Shown in pieces: positions 40,401 to 64,000 of a stretch of 64,000 bases of DNA (position 1 is the first letter of the stretch; each line of letters starts with the position of its first letter). The stretch comes from Tubiluchus corallicola (lineage: Eukaryota > Priapulida > Priapulimorpha > Priapulimorphida > Tubiluchidae): positions 124,001 through 188,000 of the forward strand of contig JAQGDQ010000035.1 of assembly GCA_030141605.1 (NCBI GenBank), read 5' to 3'. The translations under genes and the position numbers were made by a program. The notes under the pieces were generated by a model. That model did not search any database, was not told the DNA's origin, and saw nothing but the letters and a program-made list of their open reading frames with translations.

Positions 40401-43400
40401 GTGATAATTTAAAATAGTAAACGGAAAGTAAAGTTTGGCCTGATGCCAGCTCCATTCAAAGAAACCCATGAATTTAGCAATTAATAAGACCTTTCTTTTG
40501 CAGCAGTGCAATTTTTTGCAATACAGCTCATCCTTTTACTTATATAGGTTGAAAGTCTGTCAATTGTTGTTCATTTTAATTCCTTTCAGGAATGGCCAGG
40601 TCAGCTAGCTGTTCAAAGGTTGGATCAATGAAATTAAATTTTGTTCATTTAGTTTCTTTCAACATCATGTAATCAAAATTTCAGCAACTCTCCTTTAATT
40701 ACTGTCAACATTTCAAAAGCTGTTTGACCTTGAGGTGTATGTACTTTAATCAAAATGCTTAACTCATATAATGACAAAAAGTCTTAATTTTGCTAGTGGT
40801 CTTACTTAAGAATTAATGAAACTATTACTATTCATAGTTTACATATTGCCATTCTGCAGTTAATCGCAAAAACTTATTACTCTTTTGTTGTTCACTTAAT
40901 TATTTAGGAACTGGCAGTGACAGTAATTAATTAATTATCTATTAATAATTCAGTGGAAATCCATGTTGTAATTTGTGTATTAACATGTTTGCAAGATATT
41001 TAAGAAACGAGAGCTTTAAACTTCACCATTACATCTTTCAGGACCAATTGCAAGTGCACTAACCAACAAGTTTGGCTGCCGTATTGTCACAATAATCGGA
41101 GGCATTGTTGCAGCTGCTGGTTGTGTTCTGAGTGCCTTTGCCACAAGCGTCGCCTATCTTTGCTTTTCTTTTGGCTTTGTGACAGGTAAGCCTTACATAG
41201 CTATCTAAATTTGTGAAAAAAATCTAATTCCTAATACTATCTATTTCCAAAACAGAAATATTATATTTGCTTGTTTAGTTGTAGGACAATGAACTGCTTT
41301 GATGCCTTGATCACTTTGCAAATGGTCAGTTAGTTTTTCAATGAACTATTTATTTGTATGTAGAAATGTGCAGAGGCCTGTACAAGAAGCTTGTTTTAAA
41401 CTATGACTCACACTTCACCTCTTATAATTTCTCTTTTTCAGGACTTGGATTTGGTCTGATTTATTTACCTGCCATAGTCAGTGTGACGTACTATTTTGAA
41501 AAGAGGAGAGCTTTTGCAACTGGTTTAGCTGTTTGTGGCTCAGGTGTTGGAACCTTCATGTTTGCACCGATATCTGAATATTTAGTTGAATCATATGGCT
41601 GGCAAGGAGCTCTTATAATTGAGGGTGGAATCATTTTAAATTGTGTCGTTTGTGGTGCCTTAATGAGGCCCTTGGAAGGCAGCTCATTATCCCGCACCAG
41701 TAGCACCTCAAGTGCTGACAGTGGCAAAGGTTCAAGTGAGCTTGTTAGTTCCAGCAGCGACTACCAGAAAGGTAATAAAAACTGTAACAGCAATCAGAAA
41801 GTGAAGCATCCACAAGAACTTAAGCCTCTTATTAATGGAGTTCATGAAACTTCAAATGTTCTTGCTCCAAGTGAGCAGCTGGTTCGACCCAAAAGACAGA
41901 GACTAATAACAGTTGGACCTATTGGAGATATGAATGAAGACGAACTGCTCGGAATCCCAGAACGATTTTGCAGATCAAATCCAGATTTAAACACAGTCTC
42001 TGGATCTCCATTAATGTCACGTGGTACCAACTCACTTCATCCAAATGCAGCTAAGCACATCCTGAGGCACCAGCATTCAAAACATCATCATAGATCTCAT
42101 CATTCTCTCTTGCATTCAGAGAGTGGTGTTATGTACAGAAAGGACATTTTGTATCAAGGCAGTCTGTTGGAAATTCCACAGTATAAATCAAATCATGACT
42201 TGTATGTCGCTAGTATAACATCTATTCCACGTGAAACTAAAAAGAAGGCACCTGCCAGAGGTATCTGTCACTTCTTAACATGTCCAAAGTCGATGGCAGA
42301 CGTGTTCAGCCAAATGACTGACATTTCATTACTCACAGATGTTTTATATGTCTTATTTGCAATCTCTAATTTTTTGACAAGTATTGGCTTTAATGTGCCT
42401 TATGTCTATTTGCCTGATCGTGCCGTTAAATTGGGATACTCTAAAGTCGACGGTGCAAGACTTATTTCTGTTGTCGGCATTGCTAACACTATTGGAAGAG
42501 TGATATTGGGATACATATCTGACAGTAAGCGTGTGAACAGATTGTATGTATACAGTGGTGGACTCACATTATGTGGTGTGGCGAGTGCTTTAAGTTTTCT
42601 CTGTAATGACATGAAGTCATTGTCAGCATACGCTGCTTTTTTTGGACTTTCTATAGGTAAGTGCAACTGTTAGTTCATTTTCCTCCAGAGTTGAAAAGCT
42701 TTCAAAAATCTTTATAAATTAGGATGTTTGATAAGAATTGTTACCACTCTTTGAATAACTGATGCATTGTCTTTTGCTTGTTTAGTTTCTTGTTTTTTAT
42801 TTGCTTTTTTTGTTTTAAATGTACATTTAACTCAGTAGCTGTGCAACATGTCAGTGCCATCTTTGTTCATGGTTTTGTATATATTGATGTGTGACTTATT
42901 ATTTTAGAAGTTATTTTAGTCAAGAAGAGGCTTTGATGAGTTCATGTTTTTCTTTGTTATGGCTATTTCTATTGCTATGGACATCCTTACTGATGCATTG
43001 TTTTTGATCGATAATTGAAGGTCAAAGATCAAACAATTAATCTGTCTTTGTAATAATTTATATCTCATGAGAGATTACAGAACATATTAGGTATTGTAAA
43101 GCTAGCTAATGTTGTAAATTGGCTAGAAAATGACTTGAATATTTTCTCAATGAAAAATGTTTGCACTTTTCAGGTTGTTATGTGTCACTGACCTCAGTCC
43201 TACTGGTTGATCTGTTGGGCTTGGAAAGACTTACTAGTGCCTTTGGACTATTGTTGCTCTTTCAGGGCGTGGCTTCACTCATAGGTCCTCCTCTAGCTGG
43301 TAAGTTGAGTAGCATGTGGCAAGCGCTTTTCGTGACAAGTGCTTTTCACGCAAATGCTTGTGAGGCACCAAGTAGCATGTCACAAATGCTTTTGGTGACA

Positions 43401-44588
43401 AGTACTTTTCACATAAATGCTTGTGTGGCACCAAGTAGCTTGTCACTTGTGCTTTTCGTAGCAAATATTTTTCACATAAATGCTCACAAGCATGCTAAAA
43501 CCGGTAATAACCAATTTATTAGCTTATTAGTTACAGACACAACAGACATGATGGGATAATAACAGGTATGCAACTATCACATCAGGGGGCAAAGTTTAAT
43601 TTTTGTGGCCAGAGTCCTATAATTGTTGTCCTTGGCCCCAAATGCAGATTGTCAAATTCTATGGCTGTAATCAATCTTATACCATTGCATCTGGCTACTG
43701 GTCTTGATTGCTATGGCTGAGTTGGCCATTGTTTACACAAAAAAATCATGTACGTATCCACATTGCTCTTCAAATGTTTTTTCTGTTCAGCTTCGATTAT
43801 GCTACTGTTAGTATTGCTCACACTAGTCATATATGAAATATACTTACAGACAGCTATTGCATGAATTTTGGGTTTGTGGTTGCTATTGGCAGGCAAACTC
43901 TTTATGTGGATGTATGCAATCTTTCTACTGAAATATAATGTGTATCTACAAAGTTAAGCAATACTGAACCTGGATAGTTAAGGGATGGGTGACATCCAAT
44001 ATATTAATTTTGGAGTTACAGTTAGTGTGAACCACCAGATCTTTTAGCATATGTATGCAATCTTCCCACTGAGTAACTATAATGAACATCTACAAAGTTA
44101 AGTAATACTAGGCCTGGATCAGTGAGGTGGGTGACTGTTAGGAAAGTTAGTTCTGAGCAGTTTTTTCTGTCATAAAGCCTTGGTTATTTCGTGCATTCTT
44201 GAAAGATGTACAGTGAGTCTCATTTTATAGAAGTAATCACAATAATAAGGAATTGTTCTGGTGCCTGCAATACCATCAACATTACTAGATTGTCATGGTG
44301 CCAAGCTGCATGAATAATTTCATTTAATATTTTTTTCATAAAACATATCGCTTTTTATGTTTAATTTCAGGTCTGATGTATGACATGACTCATGATTATG
44401 ACACGTCGTTTTTCATGATGGGAGCAGTTGTAGGGGTTAGTGGTGCAATGCTGTTTGTAATCCCATGCGTTAGAAGATGGCTGCACAGGAAGCAAGGTAC
44501 ACAACTTACTGACACCAGCAGCGACCATACTGATATTGAAAAACAGGGAAACAAGTTGAAAGTTTGTCAACAAGAAACTAACATTTAA
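40109..44588 (+). CDS. SLC16-family monocarboxylate transporter (MCT12/14/9-like), paralog 2, five exons
   Basis: Exons 40109-40400, 41042-41185, 41442-42656, 43174-43299 and 44371-44588 join to 664 residues, phase 1 introns throughout. Signatures: DGGWGW in TM1, [20 protein letters not shown] at TM4-TM5, a central cytoplasmic loop of about 220 residues (about 220-440) with a His-rich patch ([12 protein letters not shown]), then TM7-TM12 with [11 protein letters not shown] and [16 protein letters not shown]. The membrane part is closely similar to the gene 4 kb upstream; the loops share only islands such as [17 protein letters not shown] and LHPNAA. Role: proton-linked or facilitative transport of small carboxylates or related solutes; substrate not determinable. 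AATAAA at about 44651 fits the 3' end. The start ATG opens [13 protein letters not shown]. Tandem duplication is the evident origin. Confidence 0.93.
41042..41185 (+). CDS. SLC16 paralog 2, exon 2
   Basis: 144 nt after ATCTTTCAG; codes [16 protein letters not shown] through FGFVTG; donor GTAAGC. Confidence 0.9.
41442..42656 (+). CDS. SLC16 paralog 2, exon 3
   Basis: 1215 nt after [24 protein letters not shown] through FFGLSI. The open frame extends upstream only through intron. Confidence 0.9.
43174..43299 (+). CDS. SLC16 paralog 2, exon 4
   Basis: 126 nt after [30 protein letters not shown] through GPPLAG; donor GTAAGT. The reading frame stays open for another 260 bases into the intron through a 63-bp repeat. 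Confidence 0.9.
43326..43496 (+). repeat. Three 63-bp tandem units directly after exon 4 of SLC16 paralog 2
   Basis: Units begin CTTTTSGTGACAAGT at 43326 and 43389, and a shorter third unit at 43452. The unit is 63 bp (21 codons), so the exon 4 frame continues through all three to a stop at 43557-43559. Confidence 0.8.
43905..44160 (+). repeat. Two tandem 5S-rRNA-like units (144-bp spacing) in intron 4 of SLC16 paralog 2
   Basis: Unit 1 reads AAAGTTAAGCAATACTGAACCTGG and then TTAAGGGATGGGTGACATCC (43950-43997). Unit 2 reads AAAGTTAAGTAATACTAGGCCTGG and then GAGGTGGGTGACTG (44094-44137). Both match the order and spacing of the 5S rRNA internal promoter: box A (GAAGTTAAGCAAC), GGCCYGG, and box C (TTGGATGGGTGACCG). 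The parts before and after are too diverged for a functional 5S gene. They are best read as 5S pseudogenes or a 5S-derived SINE. Confidence 0.5.
44371..44588 (+). CDS. SLC16 paralog 2, exon 5 (terminal)
   Basis: Starts after [22 protein letters not shown], last helix and hydrophilic tail to TAA. Confidence 0.9.
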
Positions 44589-47500
44589 ATGCGCGGAGCG
44601 TAAAGAAGAAAGAGCTTTAAAATATTTTCAGATGTTAACCGTATAATGTAAAATAAAGTCACATTTTTATTTTATTATAATAACTGTGATGTAAATTGCT
44701 TATCAAGGTCATTGTCCTTATGCTTATACCGTTTACAAACTTTTAAGTTAGTCAGACATAGTCAGCATCGTAAGTCTAGTCTTAAAAACAGGTGTGGGAA
44801 AGTAGCAAGTACTTTTTGCAAGTAGCTTGGCCACTACATTAAAAAACTGCATATGGCCTACGTGCACTGCACAATAAACTCTCAACACATGTTATGATAA
44901 CAGTTAAATGTAAAACAATCTAGTTGACTTGATAAAATTTACAAAGTCTAGTGTTTCACTGCCTAATATTTAGTGAAGGTTTTAATCTGGAGCTTGGTTA
45001 CTGGATATGTTCGTTAAACAGGTTCAATTACTTTTGTCAATGGAATTACTTGGAACTGCTGCCTCACTACTTATTGTTTTACAAATTATGTTTCTATATG
45101 TGAATTTATTGCACATAAACATTGCAATCAAACGAAATTTACATAAATAATGTTATACGGTTATGATATTGTCATAGTGTTGTACTGTGCAGTGTGCAAT
45201 GTCTGTATGGCTTATTATTCATTTTATTATATGGTATTTATGCTATAATGATGTAAAAATTTTATTGTTTACTGTGATAAAATTTTTGAAAACCTTCCAA
45301 AAATATTGTATTGTTAATTTAGTGAAAGCATAGAGAATAATAACATTGACATAAGATATATAATTAATGGATTTGTTATAAAGGCTGCAGGACTACTAAT
45401 AGATTGTAGTCTAGTGTAGTGTAGTTAATATGAAACTTAATCACTGATATAAAGGTCTAGGTGGTTATGTTATAAACAATGACATACTTTTTTTCAGGTT
45501 TGCTTATAAAAAACTAATAAACAGTATAAGATATTGTATCTAGATTAACTTTAAATTCGTACCTACATATTCCTGAATTTTACCGTCTGCTTTAAACTAA
45601 AAGTATATTTACATGTTATTATTTGCCACGACAACTTTAAATTGTTTAACGTGCCACTTTCTGTAATTGCTAACTCAGTTTTTACTACAATTTGTGACCT
45701 CACTTTCCAGAATTAAACAGCTAAAACAAATTTTATGTGACTGGTTTTATTGCTTTTGGTTTTGGTCTTGTTTTTTGTTTTGGTTTTTGCAAGTTAGATA
45801 GCTTTTCTATCTATACGTTATAAATGCTCAAGTTATGATATATATGTCCGTTCAGTTACCAAAATTACCGGGCACAATGTTTCAAACTGTTATTGTCCAA
45901 GTTACAAAGTGCCCGCTTACTAAGTGCCTAAATTATCAATCGTTCAGTCACAAATATAAGCTATGTCTGTGCTACGTAACGTCCAGTTACCAAATACTAT
46001 GTATTATTTATTTGTCAGTTGCTAAGCTGACAGTTGTTGGATACGTAGTAAATTTGCATTATAAAATATTCAGTTTTTATCGATTGTCCTTTAACCCTAG
46101 AAATAATAATATACATTTAGCTGAAAATAATTCTATGTTTTTTATTTTATTTTATGTGATTGATGATTAAATCTAACGATTGATATATCAGCACGCATAG
46201 GAGTCACCATTCCAAAAACGATCTTCTCACACCTTCAAAAATACTAGGAGAGGCTAACTGAGGCCTCATCAACGGCTGACTTGCATCAGAATGGAAAAAA
46301 CACTATGGAATGACCTAACAGACCTCATTACCTTCAAAGCCACAATAGTTGCAGTAAACACTGAAACTATGTAAAGTTATTATGATAACCTTAGATCTCT
46401 CAGAGGTGACGGAACTGATTTAGCTCCTTCCTGATTAATCTCTGTGCCATTGCCTCTGACCCATTGGAATCTGAAGGTGTCCTTTCTAGTAAATGGTTTA
46501 CATTGAAGAAGATAAGCTAAAGCAGGGAAATTTTCACTCCTGGGCATATCCATCCATGCTTGAACTACTTATTCTTAAATGTTTAAATGTAAAAAGTGGC
46601 ACATAAGTTAGCCAGATAGAAGTTTAAAAACTATAAATATGTGTATACAAACTTGCAGGAGCACGAGTTTACCTGTGTATAAGCTATTTTGCTTGCCAGC
46701 ACCACTTCCAGAAACGCGCTAAACTGTCGAAACAGTTTATGACTTCTTAGTTCTTACACGCAATAATGCTTTGAATCACAGGCTGAGGTCGGTCAAACAA
46801 ACCAGGCATTCAAATCACGATTATAAATAATTACAACGATATTTTATGATTATTTGATTAATAAGTGAGATTCCATATATCAGCGAGAAAAAAGTTTGAA
46901 TAATTATTCGTTTGCATTTATAATTATAAAACCAGCCAAATTGTGACAGTGCCTTATATGTTTGCCATAAATGGATTCCGTCTAACCTGTGATTTCTTAT
47001 ATAAGTTATAATAAACTGGACAAATGACTACCTGGCTACTTGCTTAGATTTACCTTTATCCAAAAATACAATTGTACATTAACTTGAATGAGATCATTAC
47101 AGTTAAAGATAATTTGCTAAGAGGTAGGGAGAAAGCCCCAGGTATGACTGCACTTATGGTGGCCCACCATCATCAGTCAGTTTTGTTAAATTTACAAAAA
47201 ACATTAAAATCAAATGCAAGTAGTTTAAAAGAAAAAGAACCGGTTGTTAGCATTAACAGTCTTTGAGGGTAAAGTATTCGACACAACGATCACCCTGTTT
47301 CCAAAAGAGTATTAAAAGATCAAAACAACAAGTTGTAGTTTTGTAGTTTTTATACAATTTGTAACTAGGAGACAGGAGAAAACGGAGACCTCAAGAATTA
47401 TAATTATAATTATGCGAGCGCTTACTGTCATTTCTAATACGAGTGTTATATTGTGCTAAGAAAACTTAGTCATAATTTTTCAACCTTATCCACCGAGAAG

Positions 47501-49004
47501 GCTGAATCCAGCAAACTGGAATTGTGTACAAAATTAGAAAGCAAGATGTCCCATTTGATTAAGATTGTGAACCAGCTTTACGTCAGAAGATTGTAAGTTT
47601 GGTCTCTTCGTCGGGAACGTCCTGTTAGGATGCTAAGAGATGTAGGCCTAAGTTTGGATTAGGACATTGGATAGCCTAATCCAATGTTAAACTGACGTGA
47701 GCCATTAAACCAAATCACCTAGAACTTAGTCTTTTTGGCATACGGACTGGATGGGCAGGCTGGGTATTTGTGTTGAGGAGCCTGTTAACACCAGTCGTGT
47801 CTAGAAATTCTTCATCCTCTCTGGATTTCAACAAACAAGAATTAAGCGAAACTGCTACGTCACTAAGAAGCAAGTGAGCCATTCTTCACGTCCCGAAAGA
47901 GACGCAGTCAATGCTAACGGTCACTGCCAAGTGCCTATAACGATCTCTAACTTTCTAATATTATAGTCTTCAAAAAGCTAAAGCTTCGCGTTATACAAAT
48001 TTATACACCACAATGCTTCAAGCACCAATTACTATAATTTGCGATCTGCCAAAACTTTTAACTAAAATAATTTGAAGGTACGTCTCAATTTCTCCTGTGC
48101 AATAATTTCCAACTTGTGAAGCCTTTCAACATAAGTAGCCTACTGATGATAATAATAATCTCTAAAAGGTTGCTAATTAACATAAACACATGGCTCATTT
48201 TCCTTTAATGAACGTCAGTGCAGTGTCAACCTATATGTCACATATTTGCAACAGCATCTTTATAAATGGTATTTGGTTCTAGGCCTTACATTCCATTCTC
48301 TTAGCATAAACTGAAAAATGATGACGAAACACCTTGCCTAATTTGATTAAGCTTAGTTTTTCAAAATTTAATTCTGTTTTGTTGGTACATGCTGCACATT
48401 AAAAAGTTCCTTACCTTTTGTTGATTACACATTCGTCAGATGGGCTGCCACATTCCCAAATCTTTTACACGAATTAGCGCAATTAATTGTAAAGACATTA
48501 ATCATAAACAACAATCATAGACAATAATATAGACGATAATTGAAATTGTAGTGAAGATTGAATAAAAGATCTTTATTTTATTACTTCAATCAATTAGTGG
48601 AAAAGTCAATGAAATGCTTTTAAACACAAAAATAACTTTGAACAACTAGAACCACAGAAGTTACATACATAAACCATAACTATTACTATAAAAGAATATT
48701 TATAAACTTTGGTATAACTTGACAGTATTGCAGTTTATTGAACAGAATCTTTTTTAACAATACTAACATTAGTGGTGTAAGTCTTAAGAGACATGAAAAG
48801 TAAACAACAATGTAGGAAAAATAATCAAGCAACAAACAGATGAAAGAATTATAGTTGCCGAAATTTCGTCTTCTGCTCCTGATCGGGTCTTGGAAAAAAA
48901 TCAGTGTTCTACATTGCTCTTTAAATGTTGCTAAAACCTAAAAGAACTCCAGGAAATGCATCATCCGAAGTATTTTTCGCTAGGAAGGGATTTGTCTGCT
49001 GACA

Positions 49005-49006
<2 letters not shown>
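44589..49006. other. Gene-free stretch downstream of SLC16 paralog 2
   Basis: Begins with the 3' UTR (AATAAA at about 44651). No supported gene follows. A perfect 10-bp hairpin (TTGGATTAGG / CCTAATCCAA, about 47653-47685) and AT-rich DNA are all I see. Frames at 45835-46170 and 47072-47266 have no recognisable domain. Confidence 0.4.

Positions 49007-49062
<56 letters not shown>
49007..49062 (+). repeat. (ATT)n microsatellite
   Basis: About 56 bp of pure ATT repeats. Confidence 0.95.
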
Positions 49063-49063
<1 letters not shown>

Positions 49064-49252
49064 GCAGATCTAATATTATTTTGAAAGAACCCTGCTGTTG
49101 TCTTTGGCTCAAAATAAAAACTATATACAAAAATCAACACTGTGACAAGCAAACAAGATACATACTAAAATGACTCCTTTCTTGTCATAGCGTTGATTTT
49201 TGTATAAATTTATTTTATTTTATTTTTATTTATTTATTTACACTATTTTTGT

Positions 49253-49690
49253 TTAGGTGATTGCTGCGAGGAACATAACATTAACTACGTTGAAACATTG
49301 CAAATGTTGTGTTTGAATAAAAGCCGTGTCTTTTCTTAACTGGGTACAGGCTGTCACTTTTATTTCAAGAATATCACCAAAAGCTAAAACTTTGTAGGAT
49401 CCCTCAATTAATTGCAACTGTTCAATGAAGAAATTAAACCCATCCGAAAAGCCCAATCAAAAATTTCGGGAACGTTTTCTGTACTGTAATGAATCTTTAC
49501 CTTGAGTGGTGGAAAACACGACGCCTTAGAATATTCTGTAGACAAACAGTCGAGTAGAAGAAGCTCAGCGCTAATTAGTGGATGGCCTTTAATGATATTG
49601 TTATCAGTCAAAAGGGAATTGAGAAATGGAGAGCCCCGAGAAAGTAAGAAACATGTGTAGTAAGCTTGGAAGTTCCCATGTAGTTGGTTT
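49253..49690 (-). pseudogene. Unrecognised minus-strand coding-like segment with an apparent frameshift
   Basis: On the minus strand, a frame (about 49690 to 49408) ends HYSTENVPEIFDWAF and then shifts. The neighbouring frame continues SDGFNFFIEQLQLIEGSYKV down to 49253. Amino-acid composition is ordinary and protein-like, unlike the repeat-derived frames nearby. I do not recognise a family. It could be a degraded host exon, a retroelement piece, or chance. The Ile run before it comes from the (ATT)n array. Confidence 0.25.
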
Positions 49691-49693
49691 GGC

Positions 49694-49816
<123 letters not shown>

Positions 49817-49898
49817 GTTGAATTTTCATTAGCTTTTTCCTCCTCTTCGAAAACACCAGCAATGGCCATTTAAGCTTTGTACAACGTAAAAAATTGTA

Positions 49899-50056
49899 CT
49901 TACGCAAGTTCTAATCTTTACACTAAGTTACGAACAAATTTGAGAAGATTTTTACGAAGACTGACTTGGTGAATCCGTGCGTAGTGCTAAAATGTTCGTA
50001 CGCATAAATTTATGAAGAAAATCATTCGTAAGAATTTTAGTGAATCCCGCCCCGGG
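49899..50056. mobile_element. Degenerate MITE-like element
   Basis: Starts CTTACGCAAGTTCTAATC and ends CGTAAGAATTTTAGTGAATCCCGCCCC. The inside repeats TTACGAA/TTCGTAC and a second GGTGAATCCG, suggesting inverted arms. No coding capacity. Boundaries are approximate. Confidence 0.35.
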
Positions 50057-50059
50057 GGG

Positions 50060-51094
50060 ATCGGATTTGCACAAAAGGCTTCGGGTTGACTTTTACATCT
50101 ATATACACTACTGACTTACATTTACATTAGATGTACATACGTGTGCGTATGAAAATTATTTAAAACAACTGCAATTATGTAAAAAACGAATTTTAAGGAT
50201 ATATTTTGAAGAAAAAGTAAGAAATAGTATTAATAATTTCTCGTTTAACGATTTCTAGTCTTTGTAGTTGATGACAAAAACTACTGCTGTTAAAAGTTTG
50301 CTTAAGCACCTGGCGGAATAAGAGGCACTTAACAAAATTTTGTTGCTGAGAAACCTTTCTAACAATTTCTCCAAATATTAAAATAAGCTCAACTTCCCGA
50401 GAACCTTTGCCTTGTTCTCCTTAGCCTTAGCACAGCAAGATGTGACGTAGCTATTTAAAACGGACAGTCTAGTGTAATAATTACATATGCAAATAATGGC
50501 CTATACTTGGTATACTGGCATAATGCCATAAATCAATAAAAAGTCAGTAAAGTTTGTATAAACTGCAAATTTAAACACTAGTATATCTAATCATCATTAT
50601 AACTAGTATACTGTGAATCAAACTGTTATATTTGTCAGTGAAATTTCAGTTTACAAATTTAGAGGGTCTATTTGTATTTCATAACAATTTAATGTAATTG
50701 TTTAGGGTGTATATAAGATATTTTATTTTGTTCAAGTGCAATTACAAATTACATAAGATGCAATAACAAATACGCTAGTACAGTAAGTTAAATGTAAGTC
50801 TAAAATTTATCCCAGCATGTTCTTAGTTTCTTGACTGCTAATGAATATGAACTTAACGGAGCATTTTTTTAGTTGTTGAACCACCCGGTTACATTTTTCA
50901 TAACTGCACCTTGGTTTTCAAGTGCCAAGTAATCTGGAAACCAAAACACGACTATGGAAAATAAAGCCGTGTGATTTCACCAACGAGTGAATTCTACATC
51001 AGGTGCATATTCATCAGTAGCTTATAATACAAATGTAATATATAAATTAACAATTATAACTGAGTATTCATACAAAATGAGCTATGAATTAATC
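50060..51094. other. 3' flank of the TARP-like gene
   Basis: AT-rich, no supported gene. The 3' UTR of the minus-strand TARP-like gene should lie in the right part. Confidence 0.4.

Positions 51095-64000
<12,906 letters not shown>

Noticed and set aside
41491-42666. Minus-strand frames inside SLC16 paralog 2
   Set aside because: Antisense shadows of exon 3, which has unmistakable SLC16 motifs.

Overview
The window is AT-rich, intron-bearing animal DNA. The genes are spliced with GT-AG introns, there are long introns, microsatellites and many decayed non-LTR retrotransposons, and no operons. The gene content (a TARP/stargazin-like channel auxiliary subunit, SLC16 transporters, a METTL27-like methyltransferase, an ADCK2-like kinase) fits an invertebrate metazoan. 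The SLC16 proteins read like protostome MCTs, but I cannot name the species.

Layout. 1-3086: pogo/Tigger-type transposon remnant, a small MITE and otherwise featureless DNA. 3087-5042 (-): intact, intronless ADCK2-like gene. 6395-9795 (-): 5'-truncated, frameshifted CR1/L2-like LINE. 9797-12012 (+): fragments of two other LINE families. SINE-like copies cluster at 10965-12480. 13240-18649 (+): four-exon METTL27-like methyltransferase whose third intron holds SINE-like copies, a 150-bp tandem repeat and a (TTA)n array of about 255 bp. 18650-31215: long gene-poor stretch with three hAT-type non-autonomous elements, a foldback element, a promoter-like ETS/RFX patch near 24.4-24.7 kb and LINE remnants. 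31216-35847 (+) and 40109-44588 (+): two tandem SLC16 monocarboxylate-transporter paralogs with identical five-exon structure. 44589-51094: mostly empty, with two (ATT)n arrays and one unrecognised broken ORF. 51095-64000 (-): type II TARP-like gene, five exons seen, 5' end beyond the window.

The genes do not form one pathway. The only functional pair is the two transporters, which arose by local duplication and differ mainly in the large cytoplasmic loop. The less expected signals are two tandem 5S-rRNA-like units in an intron of the second transporter, an in-frame 63-bp repeat that prolongs one of its exons, a LINE relic that runs directly into an (ATT)n array, and an orphan promoter-like element upstream of the transporter pair. 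All calls come from reading the sequence and translations; no database or alignment was run.
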